A stretch of DNA of 64,000 nucleotides, from positions 62,001 to 126,000 of the forward strand of contig NZ_JANCPR020000028.1 of NCBI RefSeq assembly GCF_028657195.3. Direction: 5' to 3'. Within the stretch, counting starts at the first letter, position 1, and each line of letters starts with the position of its first letter. The stretch comes from Streptomyces iconiensis (GTDB taxonomy: Bacteria; Actinomycetota; Actinomycetes; Streptomycetales; Streptomycetaceae). The notes under the pieces are model-generated. The model was not told the origin of the DNA. It saw only the letters and a list, made by a program, of their open reading frames with translations, and ran no database searches. Made by a program: the position numbers and the translations under genes. Shown here piece after piece: positions 17,997 through 26,116 of the stretch.

Positions 17997-18138
17997 TCCC
18001 CCGTGTCCCCCCGTGGACCCCCGTTGTTCCCCCGTGGGTCCCCCGTTGTCCCCCCGGTCTTCCCCCGTGTCCCCCTGTCCCCCGTGGGTCCCCCGTCTTC
18101 CCCCCGTGGACCCCCGTTGTCCCCCGGTCTCCCGGTTC
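17997..18138. repeat. C-rich/G-rich strand-asymmetric minisatellite
   Basis: About 140 bp made of 9-11-bp units of the type CCCCCGTGGAC, CCCCCGTTGT and CCCCCGTGGGT. CCCCCGTGGACCCCCGTTGT occurs twice, near 18008 and 18102. The minus strand carries more than ten runs of three to six G, so G-quadruplex formation is possible. It is non-coding by position. Confidence 0.75.
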
Positions 18139-18267
18139 CCGGAAAAGGCCGCCGCGCGGTTCCGCAGCCCCGTGTCGGCGGTACCGGATGCGGCGCCCTT
18201 TCCGTGTGCACCACTCTGTCGTCCGCGCAGGTCGGGGCCTATCCGCGCGGCTACTCAACCCGGGGCC

Positions 18268-18283
18268 TGAGTAGCAGTACTCA
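18268..18283. promoter_or_regulatory. Predicted MacR-binding site
   Basis: TGAGTAGCAGTACTCA matches the S. coelicolor MacR operator as I recall it (TGAGTACnnGTACTCA) at 13 of 14 specified positions. The outer bases extend the dyad to CTGAGTA-N4-TACTCAG. A second overlapping dyad, CTACTCA-N10-TGAGTAG, covers 18251-18274. It lies 88 bp before the FAD oxidoreductase start, and macR itself is encoded at 41192-41902. Confidence 0.6.
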
Positions 18284-18357
18284 GCCGTACGCACCGGTAC
18301 GGACCGCCCTCTTGTGCCGCGGGCTCAGGCGGTGCCGCCGCGGGCCGGGCGGGTCGC

Positions 18358-18363
18358 TAGAGT
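18358..18363 (+). promoter_or_regulatory. Predicted -10 box of leaderless FAD oxidoreductase transcript
   Basis: TAGAGT is followed 8 bp later by the ATG at 18372; no Shine-Dalgarno sequence is present. Confidence 0.45.
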
Positions 18364-18371
18364 CCCTGTTC

Positions 18372-19841
18372 ATGGCACGTATTGCGGTGATCGGCGCGGG
18401 GATGGGCGCGATGGCGACGGCGGCGCGGCTCGCCGTCGCGGGAAACAAGGTCGTGGTCCATGAGCGTTCGGACACCTACGGCGGGGCCGTACGGCGCTTC
18501 GAGCGCGAGGGCTTCGCCTTCGACACGGGCCCGGGGCTGCTGCACCTGCCCGCCGTCTACCGCGACCTGTTCGTGAAGACCGGGCGCCAACAGCTGGAGG
18601 ACCGCGTCGAGTTGACGCAGGTCCCGCTCACCGCGCGGCATGTCTTCCCCGACGGCAGCGGCGTCTCGCTGCCCAACGCCTCGCGGGGCAAGGTCGTCGA
18701 CGCACTGGACGAGGCACTCGGCGCCGGGGCCGGCGAGCGCTGGGCCGGGCTGCTGACCCGGGCCAGGGAGGCGTGGGAGGCCACCCGGCGCCCCCTCCTT
18801 GAGGAGCCGCTGCGGGACGAACCGTCCTCGCACGCGGCGCTCGCGCGCGACGGGGCCTACCCGGCGGTACCCAAGAAGGGCCTGCTGCGTCTGGCCCGGG
18901 CGCTCAGGGCAGGCGGCGCCGGCGCCACGGGGCCCACGCTCGCCGAGGTGGCGGCCGGCGAACTGCGGGACCCCCGACTGGCCGCGATGCTGGAGAGCTA
19001 CGCGTGGTCGCACGGTCTGGATCCGGCCACGACCACCGCGGGCGCCGCCGTGCTGCCGTACATCGAGGACACCTTCGGCACCTGGTACGTGCGAGGCGGC
19101 ATGCGGAAGCTGGCCGACGCGGTGTACGCGCGCTGTGTGGAGCGCCGCGTGGAGTTCCGCTTCGGTGCGGAGGTGACGGAGGTACGGGAGAAGGACGGAC
19201 GCGCCGCGGGGCTCGGGCTGGCCGACGGTACGGCCGTGGAGGCCGATGCCGTCGTCGCGGCGGGCGGTCCAGCGGCGCCGGGCTGCCCGGACCGTGTCAC
19301 CCCAGGTTCGGCCAGGTTCACGGTGCTGCTCGCGCTGCGCGGCGCGCGCCCTGAGGGTGCGGCGCACCGCACGGTCGTGCACCGCGCCGATGCGCCACGG
19401 GAGCCGTTGACCGTGCTGCGGCCCGGCGATCCCGCGCTGGCGCCCGAGGGCTGCGAGACGGCCGTGCTGTCGGTTCCGGTTGCGGCCGGTACGGGTTCCG
19501 GTTCCGGGATCGCGGGGGACGAGGCCGAGCGGCTCGCCGACCGGCTGCTGGCCGCGACGGAAGCGGCGGGGCTCGGGCTGGTCGCACGCGTGCTGTGGCG
19601 TGAGGTGCGGACGCCGGCCGACAACGAGAGGGAGACCGGGGCGCCCGGCGGCAGGGTGCCCGCACCCGCGCTGCCAGGGGCGGGCGGCGCCTTCCTCCAT
19701 GCCCCCAACCAGACAGCGCTGCCCGGGCTGTTGCTCGCGGGCGGCTGGTCACATCCGGGCGGCGGCCTGTCAGCGGCGGGCATGTCGGGCGCGATGGCCG
19801 CCGGGCTGTTCCAGGACGCCGACTGGCGCGGCTCTCAGTAG
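18372..19841 (+). CDS. FAD-dependent oxidoreductase, phytoene desaturase-like
   Basis: 489 aa. The N-terminal Rossmann motif is VIGAGMGAMATAARLAVAGNKVVVHERSD, followed by GGAVRRFEREGFAFDTGPGLL, the arrangement of the CrtI/phytoene desaturase and amine-oxidase superfamily. The C-terminal FAD-closing motif is GLLLAGGWSHPGGGLSAAGMSGAMAAGL. Start set at the ATG 8 bp after a -10 box; the upstream frame is the repeat tract and not plausible protein. It stands alone rather than in a carotenoid cluster, so a carotenoid role is not supported. Its 3' end overlaps the convergent neighbour by 7 bp. Confidence 0.85.
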   Translation: MARIAVIGAGMGAMATAARLAVAGNKVVVHERSDTYGGAVRRFEREGFAFDTGPGLLHLPAVYRDLFVKTGRQQLEDRVELTQVPLTARHVFPDGSGVSLPNASRGKVVDALDEALGAGAGERWAGLLTRAREAWEATRRPLLEEPLRDEPSSHAALARDGAYPAVPKKGLLRLARALRAGGAGATGPTLAEVAAGELRDPRLAAMLESYAWSHGLDPATTTAGAAVLPYIEDTFGTWYVRGGMRKLADAVYARCVERRVEFRFGAEVTEVREKDGRAAGLGLADGTAVEADAVVAAGGPAAPGCPDRVTPGSARFTVLLALRGARPEGAAHRTVVHRADAPREPLTVLRPGDPALAPEGCETAVLSVPVAAGTGSGSGIAGDEAERLADRLLAATEAAGLGLVARVLWREVRTPADNERETGAPGGRVPAPALPGAGGAFLHAPNQTALPGLLLAGGWSHPGGGLSAAGMSGAMAAGLFQDADWRGSQ

Positions 19842-20935
19842 CCGGTGCGCTGGTCGCTGCCGTAGTAGCCGTTGGGGTACTGCGGGTACTCCTCGTCGTA
19901 GCCGTACGGCGCGGGCGGGACCGAGGGCTGCTCGGGGGGCAGGGGCGGCGGGGCCGCGTCGCGCTGCTGGGGTACCCAGACTCCGCCGGGAGGTGTCTCG
20001 GGCACGTCGGGGTAGTAGGGCGCGGCCCACCCCGCCGCGGCTTGCTGCTCCTGCGAGGGCTGCGAGGGCTGCGGCGCCTGGTAGCCGTAGTCGGCGTAAC
20101 TGCCGTAGTCGGCGTATCCCTGGTCGTACGCGGGCTGCTGCTGACCGGTGTCGTACGCGGGCTGCTGGCCGGTGTCGTATGCGGGCTGCTGGCCGGTGTC
20201 GTATGCGGGCTGCTGGCCGGTGATGTTGCCCTGCGGGTCGTAGCTGACGCCGCTGTCGTAGCCCGCGTACGGGTCGGAGTACGCGGCGTACTGCTGCTGG
20301 TCGTCGGCGTAGGCGTACGCCTGGGTCCCGGCGGGCTGGGGTGCGTAGGTCTGCGTCTCCGCCGCCGGGTTCGCGTAGGGCTGGTTCCCGGCGGCCTGGT
20401 TTCCGTACGCGCCGTACTCGGAGCCGTACTCGCCGCCGCCGTAGTAGTCGCCGTCCTGGTGGTTCCCGCCGGCGAAGTCGCCGCCGCCGTAGGGCGGGGC
20501 AGCGGTGGCGCCGGCGGTGGCCGGTTCCGGTTGCTGGTACCCGTCGTAGCCGTAGGCGTCGGTCGGCTCGGAGGGCATTCCCGGGGGCATTCCGGAGGGG
20601 TGGGCCTGGAGGTCGGAGACCTCAAGTGACGGGTCGGCCTCGCGCGGTGCGGGGCCCCGGCGGCGCCGGCTGGACCCCGGCGAACCGCCGAGTGCCCAGC
20701 CGGTCGAGAAACCCTGCCGGTAGGAGAGGGTGACGAAGGTCTGTCCGGTGGCGAACGCCGCGATGCCGAACCCGATCACGAGGATCTGGGGCAGCACGGC
20801 GCCCAGCACGACGAACATGAATCCGCCGAAGGCGAGCAGCCGCCAGCGGAGTCTGGCCTTGTACTGGAACAGAACCTCGCCCAGCAGCCACAACGCGACG
20901 ACGCCGAACGCGATATAGAGGACCGTCCAGCCCAT
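19835..20935 (-). CDS. Tyr/Gln-rich membrane-anchored protein, function unknown
   Basis: 366 aa. Two or three membrane segments lie near the N-terminus (VLYIAFGVVALWLLGEVLF, LLAFGGFMFVVLGAVLPQILVIGFGIAAFATG), and the remaining 270 residues are cytoplasmic or surface low-complexity sequence rich in Tyr, Gln, Gly, Ala and Pro. The tail has three exact TGQQPAYD repeats plus YADYG and TQAYAYADD units, reminiscent of prion-like phase-separating tails. SD GAGGGG precedes the ATG. I do not recognise a function. Confidence 0.8.
   Translation of the reverse strand: MGWTVLYIAFGVVALWLLGEVLFQYKARLRWRLLAFGGFMFVVLGAVLPQILVIGFGIAAFATGQTFVTLSYRQGFSTGWALGGSPGSSRRRRGPAPREADPSLEVSDLQAHPSGMPPGMPSEPTDAYGYDGYQQPEPATAGATAAPPYGGGDFAGGNHQDGDYYGGGEYGSEYGAYGNQAAGNQPYANPAAETQTYAPQPAGTQAYAYADDQQQYAAYSDPYAGYDSGVSYDPQGNITGQQPAYDTGQQPAYDTGQQPAYDTGQQQPAYDQGYADYGSYADYGYQAPQPSQPSQEQQAAAGWAAPYYPDVPETPPGGVWVPQQRDAAPPPLPPEQPSVPPAPYGYDEEYPQYPNGYYGSDQRTGY
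20132..20223 (-). repeat. 24-bp tandem repeat inside the Tyr/Gln-rich gene
   Basis: Two exact 24-bp units (20158-20181 and 20182-20205), a partial copy after them and a diverged 27-bp copy before them. They encode the TGQQPAYD octapeptide. Copy number may vary between strains. Confidence 0.8.
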
Positions 20936-20984
20936 CTACGCCCCTCTTCCCGCTGCTTGCCGCCGCTCCGGCCAGCTCTCTCGG

Positions 20985-21902
20985 CTAGGACCTTTCGTTA
21001 AGGCCCAGATTCTCGTGGATTTCCAGCGTCGCCGTGGAGTGGTTGAGGGTAATGAAGTGCAGTCCGGGGACGCCCTCGGACATCAGCCTCGCACACAACT
21101 CCGTGGCGTACTCAATCCCGACCGAGCGTACAGCCGCGGGGTCGTCCTCGACCGCCCGGAGCCGGTCGGCCATCTCCTGCGGGATGGTCGCATTGCTGAG
21201 CTGCGCGAACCGTTCGATCTGCCGCACGTTCGTGACGGGCATGATCTCCGGGATGATGGGAGTTTGGCAACCAGCGGCGACGGCCTTGTCCCGCAGCCTC
21301 AGATAGTCCTCCGCGCGGAAGAACATCTGCGTGATCGCGTAATCGGCGCCTGCCCTGCACTTGTTGACGAAATGCCGGACATCCGTTTCCCAGTTGTCGG
21401 AACGCGGGTGCATCTCGGGAAAGGCGGCGACACCGACGCAGAAGTCGCCCGACTGCTTGATCAGCTCGACGAGTTCCGAGGCATAGCCGAGCCCTTCGGG
21501 GTGCCTGACCCACTCGCCCAGCGGGTCTCCGGGAGGGTCACCACGCACGGCGAGCACGTTGCGGATGCCAGCGTCGGCGTACTGCCCGATGACATTGCGC
21601 AGCTCGGCCCGCGAGTGGTTCACGGCGGTGAGGTGCGCGACGGGCGTCAGCGTGGTCTCGGTGGCGATGCGCTCGGTGTTGCGGACGGTGCCCTCGCGGG
21701 AGGAGCCGCCTGCGCCGTAGGTCACCGACACGAACGTCGGCGACACCGCTTCGATACGGCGCAGCGCGTCCCACAGGGTGCGCTCACCCTTCTCGGTCTT
21801 CGGTGCGAAGAACTCGAAGGAGAACGACTGCTCTCCGCTCGCGAGCAGCTCACGCACGGTCGGCGGACGGTCTGTCCTGGGAGCTGAGATACCGATGGCC
21901 AT
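20985..21902 (-). CDS. metF: 5,10-methylenetetrahydrofolate reductase MetF
   Basis: Flavoenzyme reducing methylene-THF to methyl-THF for methionine synthesis. 305 aa, normal length. Hallmarks: FSFEFFAPKTEKGERTLWDAL with the catalytic Glu, PTFVSVTYGAGGSSREGTVRN, NVLAVRGDPPGDP, GADYAITQMFFRAEDY and PEIMPVTNVRQIERF. Start ATG at 21902. A TGCAGGC-N10-GCCTGCA inverted repeat (21906-21929) lies directly before the start, with TAGCCT 6 bp upstream, so the mRNA could be leaderless. Adjacent to thiE on the same strand, but with a 142-bp gap. Confidence 0.95.
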   Translation of the reverse strand: MAIGISAPRTDRPPTVRELLASGEQSFSFEFFAPKTEKGERTLWDALRRIEAVSPTFVSVTYGAGGSSREGTVRNTERIATETTLTPVAHLTAVNHSRAELRNVIGQYADAGIRNVLAVRGDPPGDPLGEWVRHPEGLGYASELVELIKQSGDFCVGVAAFPEMHPRSDNWETDVRHFVNKCRAGADYAITQMFFRAEDYLRLRDKAVAAGCQTPIIPEIMPVTNVRQIERFAQLSNATIPQEMADRLRAVEDDPAAVRSVGIEYATELCARLMSEGVPGLHFITLNHSTATLEIHENLGLNERS

Positions 21903-22044
21903 ACGTGCAGGCTAACGGCCTGGCCTGCAGAGTGGCTTGACAAGGAGACGTAAAGAGCGGATCTGCCCGTTTCCTGGATGGCTGATGTCCACCTGGTGGA
22001 CAGGCCAAGCACGCTGTGTTAGCGCGAGGGACCCCGGGTCCGGC

Positions 22045-22716
22045 TCAGGCGGCCTCGCGCAGTCTTCCGGCGAGCGAGGCCGCGGCTGCCCCCGGGTCCT
22101 CCGCCTCCGTGATCGCCCGTACGACGACGGCCCTGCGCGCTCCCGCGTCCAGTACCTCGTCGAGGTTCTCCGCGTCGATGCCGCCGATCGCGAACCACGG
22201 GCGCGAGGGCGCCGACTTCGCCGTGTGACGGACGAGATCCAGCCCCGGTGCGAAACGGCCGGGCTTCGTGGGAGTGGGCCAGCACGGGCCCGTACAGAAG
22301 TAGTCGACGCCGGGCTCGGTCATCGCCGCATCGGCCTCGGCCGGTGCGTGGGTGGAGCGGCCGATGAGGATGTCGTCGCCGAGCAGGGCGCGGGCCGCGG
22401 GGACCGGCAGGTCGCCCTGGCCGAGGTGGAGCACGTCGGAGGCGGCTGCGTGTGCGACGTCGGCGCGGTCGTTGACCGCGAGGAGCGCGCCGTGGCGGCG
22501 GCATGCCTCGGCGAAGACGGCGAGGTGCTCCAGCTCCTCGCCCGCCTCCATGTCCTTGTCGCGGAGCTGGACGATGTCGACCCCGCCCGCGAGGACGGCG
22601 TCGAGGAACTCGGGCAGGTCGCCCTGCTCCTTGCGCGCCCCGGTGCACAGATACAGCCGTGCTTCGGCGAGGCGCTCCCGCGCTGTGGCGGGCGTACTGC
22701 TGTGCGTGCGGGACAC
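22045..22716 (-). CDS. thiE: Thiamine-phosphate synthase ThiE
   Basis: Joins HMP-PP and the thiazole phosphate to form thiamine monophosphate. 223 aa from a GTG at 22716 preceded by a GGGGGG purine run; an in-frame ATG at 22773 is less likely because it lies inside an inverted repeat. Seen motifs: VDIVQLRDKDMEAGEEL, LLAVNDRADVAHAAASDVLHLGQGDL, IGRSTHAPAEAD, VDYFCTGPCWPTPTKPG and WFAIGGIDAENL. It is antisense-oriented to thiO-thiS-thiG 2 kb away. No TPP riboswitch was seen ahead of it. Confidence 0.94.
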   Translation of the reverse strand: MSRTHSSTPATARERLAEARLYLCTGARKEQGDLPEFLDAVLAGGVDIVQLRDKDMEAGEELEHLAVFAEACRRHGALLAVNDRADVAHAAASDVLHLGQGDLPVPAARALLGDDILIGRSTHAPAEADAAMTEPGVDYFCTGPCWPTPTKPGRFAPGLDLVRHTAKSAPSRPWFAIGGIDAENLDEVLDAGARRAVVVRAITEAEDPGAAAASLAGRLREAA

Positions 22717-22738
22717 GTGGGCGGTTCCCCCCAGGCAG

Positions 22739-22775
22739 GGGTGCATGGGCCGGCGCGCGGCCTGCCCATGCACCC
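22739..22775. terminator. 12-bp inverted repeat between the Rv2175c-family gene and thiE
   Basis: GGGTGCATGGGC (22739-22750) and GCCCATGCACCC (22764-22775) pair perfectly around a 13-nt loop. It lies about 75 bp past the stop of the upstream gene and about 23 bp before the thiE start, so it could end the first transcript or act on thiE expression. Confidence 0.55.
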
Positions 22776-22849
22776 GGTGGATATACGGTGTCGCCCCTGC
22801 TCCGGGCGCGACAGCACGTTCTCGTACGGTTGCGCCGGAGCGGGGGGTG

Positions 22850-23215
22850 TCAGACGGCGAGCGCCTGCGCGCGGCGCTTCACCTCTGTGCCCCTGTTCTC
22901 ACGGAGAGCCTGCACGGGCGAGCCCGGCAGTGTCTCGTCCTCGGTGAACAGCCACTCCAGCATCTCTTCGTCGCTGAACCCGTCGTCCTTCAGCAGCGTG
23001 ATGGTGCCCATCAGGCCCTTTACGACCCGGCCGTCGCCGATGAAGGCGGAGGGCACCTGGAGCACACGGTTCTCTCCGCGCCGCACCGCGATCAGCTGGC
23101 CTTCCTTCACGAGCTGCCGGACACGGGTCACTTCGACCCCGAGCTGTTCGGCGGCATCCGGGAGGTTGAGCCAGGCGGGTACGAGAGCATCGGTCTTTGC
23201 GTCAATCTCGGTCAC
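22850..23215 (-). CDS. Rv2175c-family DNA-binding protein
   Basis: 121 aa. A winged-helix-like HTH is visible: AWLNLPDAAEQLGVEVTRVRQLVKEGQLIAVRRGENRVLQVPSAFI (residues about 14-59). The C-terminal half (VVKGLMGTITLLKDDGFSDEEMLEWLFTEDETLPGSPVQALRE) matches the Rv2175c family. In M. tuberculosis Rv2175c is phosphorylated by the adjacent kinase PknL at an N-terminal Thr; the N-terminus here (MTEIDAKTDAL) offers Thr2 and Thr8. A PASTA Ser/Thr kinase lies 4 kb away. DNA target unknown. Confidence 0.85.
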   Translation of the reverse strand: MTEIDAKTDALVPAWLNLPDAAEQLGVEVTRVRQLVKEGQLIAVRRGENRVLQVPSAFIGDGRVVKGLMGTITLLKDDGFSDEEMLEWLFTEDETLPGSPVQALRENRGTEVKRRAQALAV

Positions 23216-23248
23216 GGGTTCCAGAGTGCCATCCCGCGCCGACAGTCA

Positions 23249-24490
23249 CTACCGCGCCGCCTTCTTCAGGGCGACCGACGGGTCGGCGACCAGCGCCTTG
23301 TCGACGGGCGTGCCCTGCTGGACCAGCTTGCGGCCCTGCGCCAGATCGCGCGGACGCCCCACGGCCAGCACAGCGGCGAGCCTGCCCTCGCGCAGCCAGC
23401 ACACCGACCAGGCGGCGCCGTCCGGTGTGCCGCGCCACACGAGTTCGTCACCCGCGTCGTGGTGTCCGGCGAACTGTACGAAGCGGCCGAACTGCTCCGA
23501 CCAGAAGTAGGGCACCGGGTCGTAGGCGACGCGCTCGGCCTCCCCGTCGGCGTGCCCCTCGGTCACGAGGTTGGCCGCGACCGTACGGGGGCCCTGGAGC
23601 GCGTTGTCCCAGTGGTGCACCAGCAGCCGCCTGCCGTACCGGTGAGAGGGGAAGGAGGCACAGTCGCCGACCGCGTAGACGTACGGCGCCGAGGTGCGCA
23701 GGCCCTCGTCGGCGACGACGGCGCCGTCGGGGCCCAGCTCGACCCCCGAGTCCTTCAGCCACCCCGTCGCGGGGCGTGCCCCGATACCGACGACGACCGC
23801 GTCGGCCGGCAGCCGCTGCCCGTCGGACAGCACGACGGCGCCCCGCTCGACGGAGGCGACGGCGACGCCCGTACGCAGCTCGGCGCCCGCCTCCTCGTAC
23901 CAGGCGCGCATCGGCTCGGTCACCTCGGCGGGCAGCGCTCCCGGCAGCGGGCGCGGCGCCGCCTCCACGACCGTGACCCCGCAGCCGCGCTCGCGCGCTG
24001 CCGTCGCGAACTCGGCGCCGATCCACCCGGCGCCGACGACCACGATCCTGCCCCGCGCCGCCAGTACGGGCCGCAGCCGCGTGGCGTCGTCCAGGGTGCG
24101 CAGCAGGTGCACACCGGGCACGCCCTCGCTGCCGGGGAGCGCGACGGGTTCTGCGCCGGTGGCGAGCACGAGACGGTCGTAGCGCACCGGCCCCGCGTCG
24201 GTCTCCAGCAGCCTGTCGTCCGTGCGCAGGCCCGTGACCGCCCTGCCCAGCTCCACCTCGATGCCGAGCGCCCCGAAGTCGATGTCGAAGTGCGGGATCT
24301 CGGTCTCGTCGCCCTTGCCGAGCAGCACCGCCTTGGACAGCGGAGGACGGTCGTACGGCGGGTGCGGCTCGGCGCCGATGAGCCGCACGGCGCCGGGCCA
24401 GCCCTGCTCGCGCAGTTGTACGGCGGTCTGTACGCCCGCCATGCCGGCGCCGACGATCACGGCCCTCTGCTGCTTCTGACTGTCACTCAC
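23249..24490 (-). CDS. Ferredoxin/rubredoxin reductase-like NAD(P)H-dependent flavoprotein
   Basis: 413 aa. Two dinucleotide-binding folds: FAD motif VIVGAGMAGVQTAVQLREQGW at the N-terminus and NAD(P) motif RIVVVGAGWIGAEFATAARERG near residue 145. PYDRPPLSK and the FAD-contacting YAVGDCASF are typical of the BphA4/putidaredoxin reductase group. GTG start at 24490, only 6 bp after a TACAGT -10 box; the long upstream open frame covers thiO in antisense and is rejected. The electron-carrier partner is not encoded nearby, so physiological role is open. Confidence 0.88.
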   Translation of the reverse strand: MSDSQKQQRAVIVGAGMAGVQTAVQLREQGWPGAVRLIGAEPHPPYDRPPLSKAVLLGKGDETEIPHFDIDFGALGIEVELGRAVTGLRTDDRLLETDAGPVRYDRLVLATGAEPVALPGSEGVPGVHLLRTLDDATRLRPVLAARGRIVVVGAGWIGAEFATAARERGCGVTVVEAAPRPLPGALPAEVTEPMRAWYEEAGAELRTGVAVASVERGAVVLSDGQRLPADAVVVGIGARPATGWLKDSGVELGPDGAVVADEGLRTSAPYVYAVGDCASFPSHRYGRRLLVHHWDNALQGPRTVAANLVTEGHADGEAERVAYDPVPYFWSEQFGRFVQFAGHHDAGDELVWRGTPDGAAWSVCWLREGRLAAVLAVGRPRDLAQGRKLVQQGTPVDKALVADPSVALKKAAR

Positions 24491-24496
24491 CCGATC

Positions 24497-24502
24497 ACTG
24501 TA
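24497..24502 (-). promoter_or_regulatory. Predicted -10 box of leaderless flavoprotein transcript
   Basis: TACAGT on the minus strand ends 6 bp before the GTG start codon; no Shine-Dalgarno is visible. Confidence 0.45.
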
Positions 24503-24606
24503 TGCCGGGCCGCTCAAGGGAAACCGGGTCTCCGGCCACCGCCGTCTGTGACTCCCCTTACAGGCCGCGCGGGCCCCGCAGTAGGCTGGTGCCCGGCACC
24601 AACGGC

Positions 24607-24698
24607 AATACGCGGGAGCCCGGACGCACCGGGCTGAGAGGGAGGCTGCGGCGGCCTCCGACCGTCCGAACCTGATCCGGGTCATTCCGGCGAAGGGA
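24607..24698 (+). ncRNA. TPP riboswitch (THI element)
   Basis: All consensus blocks are present in order: GGGAGCCCGG, CTGAGA (24633-24638), a variable GC hairpin, ACCTGATCCGGGT (24670-24682), CATTCCGGCG and AAGGGA. The final AAGGGAG is also the Shine-Dalgarno for thiO 7 bp downstream, so TPP binding probably represses by hiding the ribosome site. It controls thiO-thiS-thiG. Confidence 0.95.
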
Positions 24699-24706
24699 GC
24701 AGCGGC

Positions 24707-26116
24707 ATGCGTCTGCGCGGCCCGGCATCCACCACCTCCTCCTCGGCTCACCCCTCCCCCACGGCCGCCTCCGCGGTCTCCTCCTGCGCGCCCTCCCCCG
24801 ATGTGCTCGTGCTCGGTGGCGGCCTCATCGGGCTCGTCACCGCATGGCGGGCCGCGCGGCGCGGGCTGCGCGTCACCGTCGTTGACCCCGAACCGGGCCG
24901 CGGCGCCGCACGGGTGGCCGCCGGCATGCTCGGCGCCGTCACCGAGCTGCACTACGGAGAGGAGGGGCTGCTCTCCCTCAACCTCGCCTCGGCGGCGCGC
25001 TACCCGGATTTCGTACGGGAGTTGGAGGAGGCGAGCGGCCTGTCCGTCGGCTGGCGCGAGTGCGGCACCCTCGCCGTGGCCCTCGACGCCGACGACCGCG
25101 CGCATCTGCGCGACCTGCACGCGCTGCAACAGCGTTGCGGGCTGGCCCCCGAGTGGCTGACGGGGCGCGAGTGCCGCCGCCTGGAGCCGATGCTGGCGCC
25201 CTCGGTACGCGGCGGGCTGCGCGTGGACGACGACCACCAGGTCGACCCGCGCCGCCTGGCCGCCGCGCTGCTGGCCGCCTGCGAGCGCGAGGGCGTCACG
25301 GTGAAGCGGGCGAGCGCCGTGCGCCTGCTGACGGCGAGCGACCGGGCACGGGGCGCGGCGCTGGACGACGGTACCGAGGTGAGGGCGGCGCAGACGGTGC
25401 TGGCCCTCGGCTCCCGCAGCGGGCAGCTGGAGGGGACGCCCCCGGCGCTGCTGCCGCCCGTACGCCCGGTCAAGGGGCAGGTGCTGCGGCTGCGGATGCC
25501 GGAGAGCGCGTACGGCCCGTTCCTCTCCCGTACGGTGCGCGCCGTCGTACGGGGCGGGGCCCTCTACATGGTGCCGCGCGGCAACGGAGAGCTGGTCGTC
25601 GGCGCCACCAGCGAGGAGATGGGCTGGGACACGACCGTCACGGCGGGCGGCGTCTACGAGTTGCTGCGGGACGCGCACGAGCTGGTGCCCGGGGTGACGG
25701 AGCTGCCGCTGGCCGAGACCAACGCGGGGCTGCGGCCTGCCTCACCCGACAACGCACCGCTGCTCGGCCCCACGGATCTGCCGGGTCTCCACCTGGCGAC
25801 GGGCCACTACCGCAACGGCGTACTGCTCACCCCCGTGACCGGCGAGATCATGGCCGAACTGCTGGTGACCGGTGAACTGCCCGCGCTGGCAAGCCCGTTC
25901 ACCCCGCAGCGCTTCTCGCGCCCGGCCGCGGCAGCCGGTGCAGCCGGTGCGCCACAGGCACCGGGGGCACCCCCAGGGCGCCAGGCGCCACAGGACCTCC
26001 AGGCGCCACGGACTTCCCGGACAGCGCAGGCCCCACAGACACCCCGGCCCGCCCGGTCCACCCAGTCGTCCCCGGACGAGCAGACGTTCCAGGAGCCCCA
26101 GGAGCAGCCCCGATGA
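24707..26116 (+). CDS. thiO: Glycine oxidase ThiO
   Basis: FAD enzyme oxidising glycine to the imine used for thiazole synthesis. 469 aa, longer than the usual 370-390 because of a Ser/Ala-rich N-terminal extension (about 30 residues) and a C-terminal tail of about 70 residues made of AP, PQAPG and QEPQEQP repeats. FAD motif: DVLVLGGGLIGLVTAWRAARRGLRVTVVD; later AGMLGAVTELHYGEEGL, YMVPRGNGELVVGAT, and GLRPASPDNAPLLG with GHYRNGVLLTP. First gene behind the TPP riboswitch. Presence of ThiO explains why no thiH is found here. Confidence 0.94.
   Translation: MRLRGPASTTSSSAHPSPTAASAVSSCAPSPDVLVLGGGLIGLVTAWRAARRGLRVTVVDPEPGRGAARVAAGMLGAVTELHYGEEGLLSLNLASAARYPDFVRELEEASGLSVGWRECGTLAVALDADDRAHLRDLHALQQRCGLAPEWLTGRECRRLEPMLAPSVRGGLRVDDDHQVDPRRLAAALLAACEREGVTVKRASAVRLLTASDRARGAALDDGTEVRAAQTVLALGSRSGQLEGTPPALLPPVRPVKGQVLRLRMPESAYGPFLSRTVRAVVRGGALYMVPRGNGELVVGATSEEMGWDTTVTAGGVYELLRDAHELVPGVTELPLAETNAGLRPASPDNAPLLGPTDLPGLHLATGHYRNGVLLTPVTGEIMAELLVTGELPALASPFTPQRFSRPAAAAGAAGAPQAPGAPPGRQAPQDLQAPRTSRTAQAPQTPRPARSTQSSPDEQTFQEPQEQPR

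Larger units (their letters stand above)
17918..18371. other. Intergenic region with C-rich repeat tract, MacR-like box and leaderless promoter
   Basis: No supported gene. The region holds the C-rich minisatellite (17997-18138), two overlapping dyads (18251-18284) and the -10 box of the following FAD gene. Confidence 0.6.

Noticed and set aside
20132..20223. CRISPR-like array
   Set aside because: Direct tandem units without spacers, in frame within a coding gene.
22717..22849. TPP riboswitch before thiE
   Set aside because: No CTGAGA or ACCTGAT blocks; only a 12-bp inverted repeat is present.
24491..25678. Upstream extension of the flavoprotein frame to 809 codons
   Set aside because: It runs antisense through the TPP riboswitch and thiO; the leaderless GTG at 24490 fits the Rossmann motif position.
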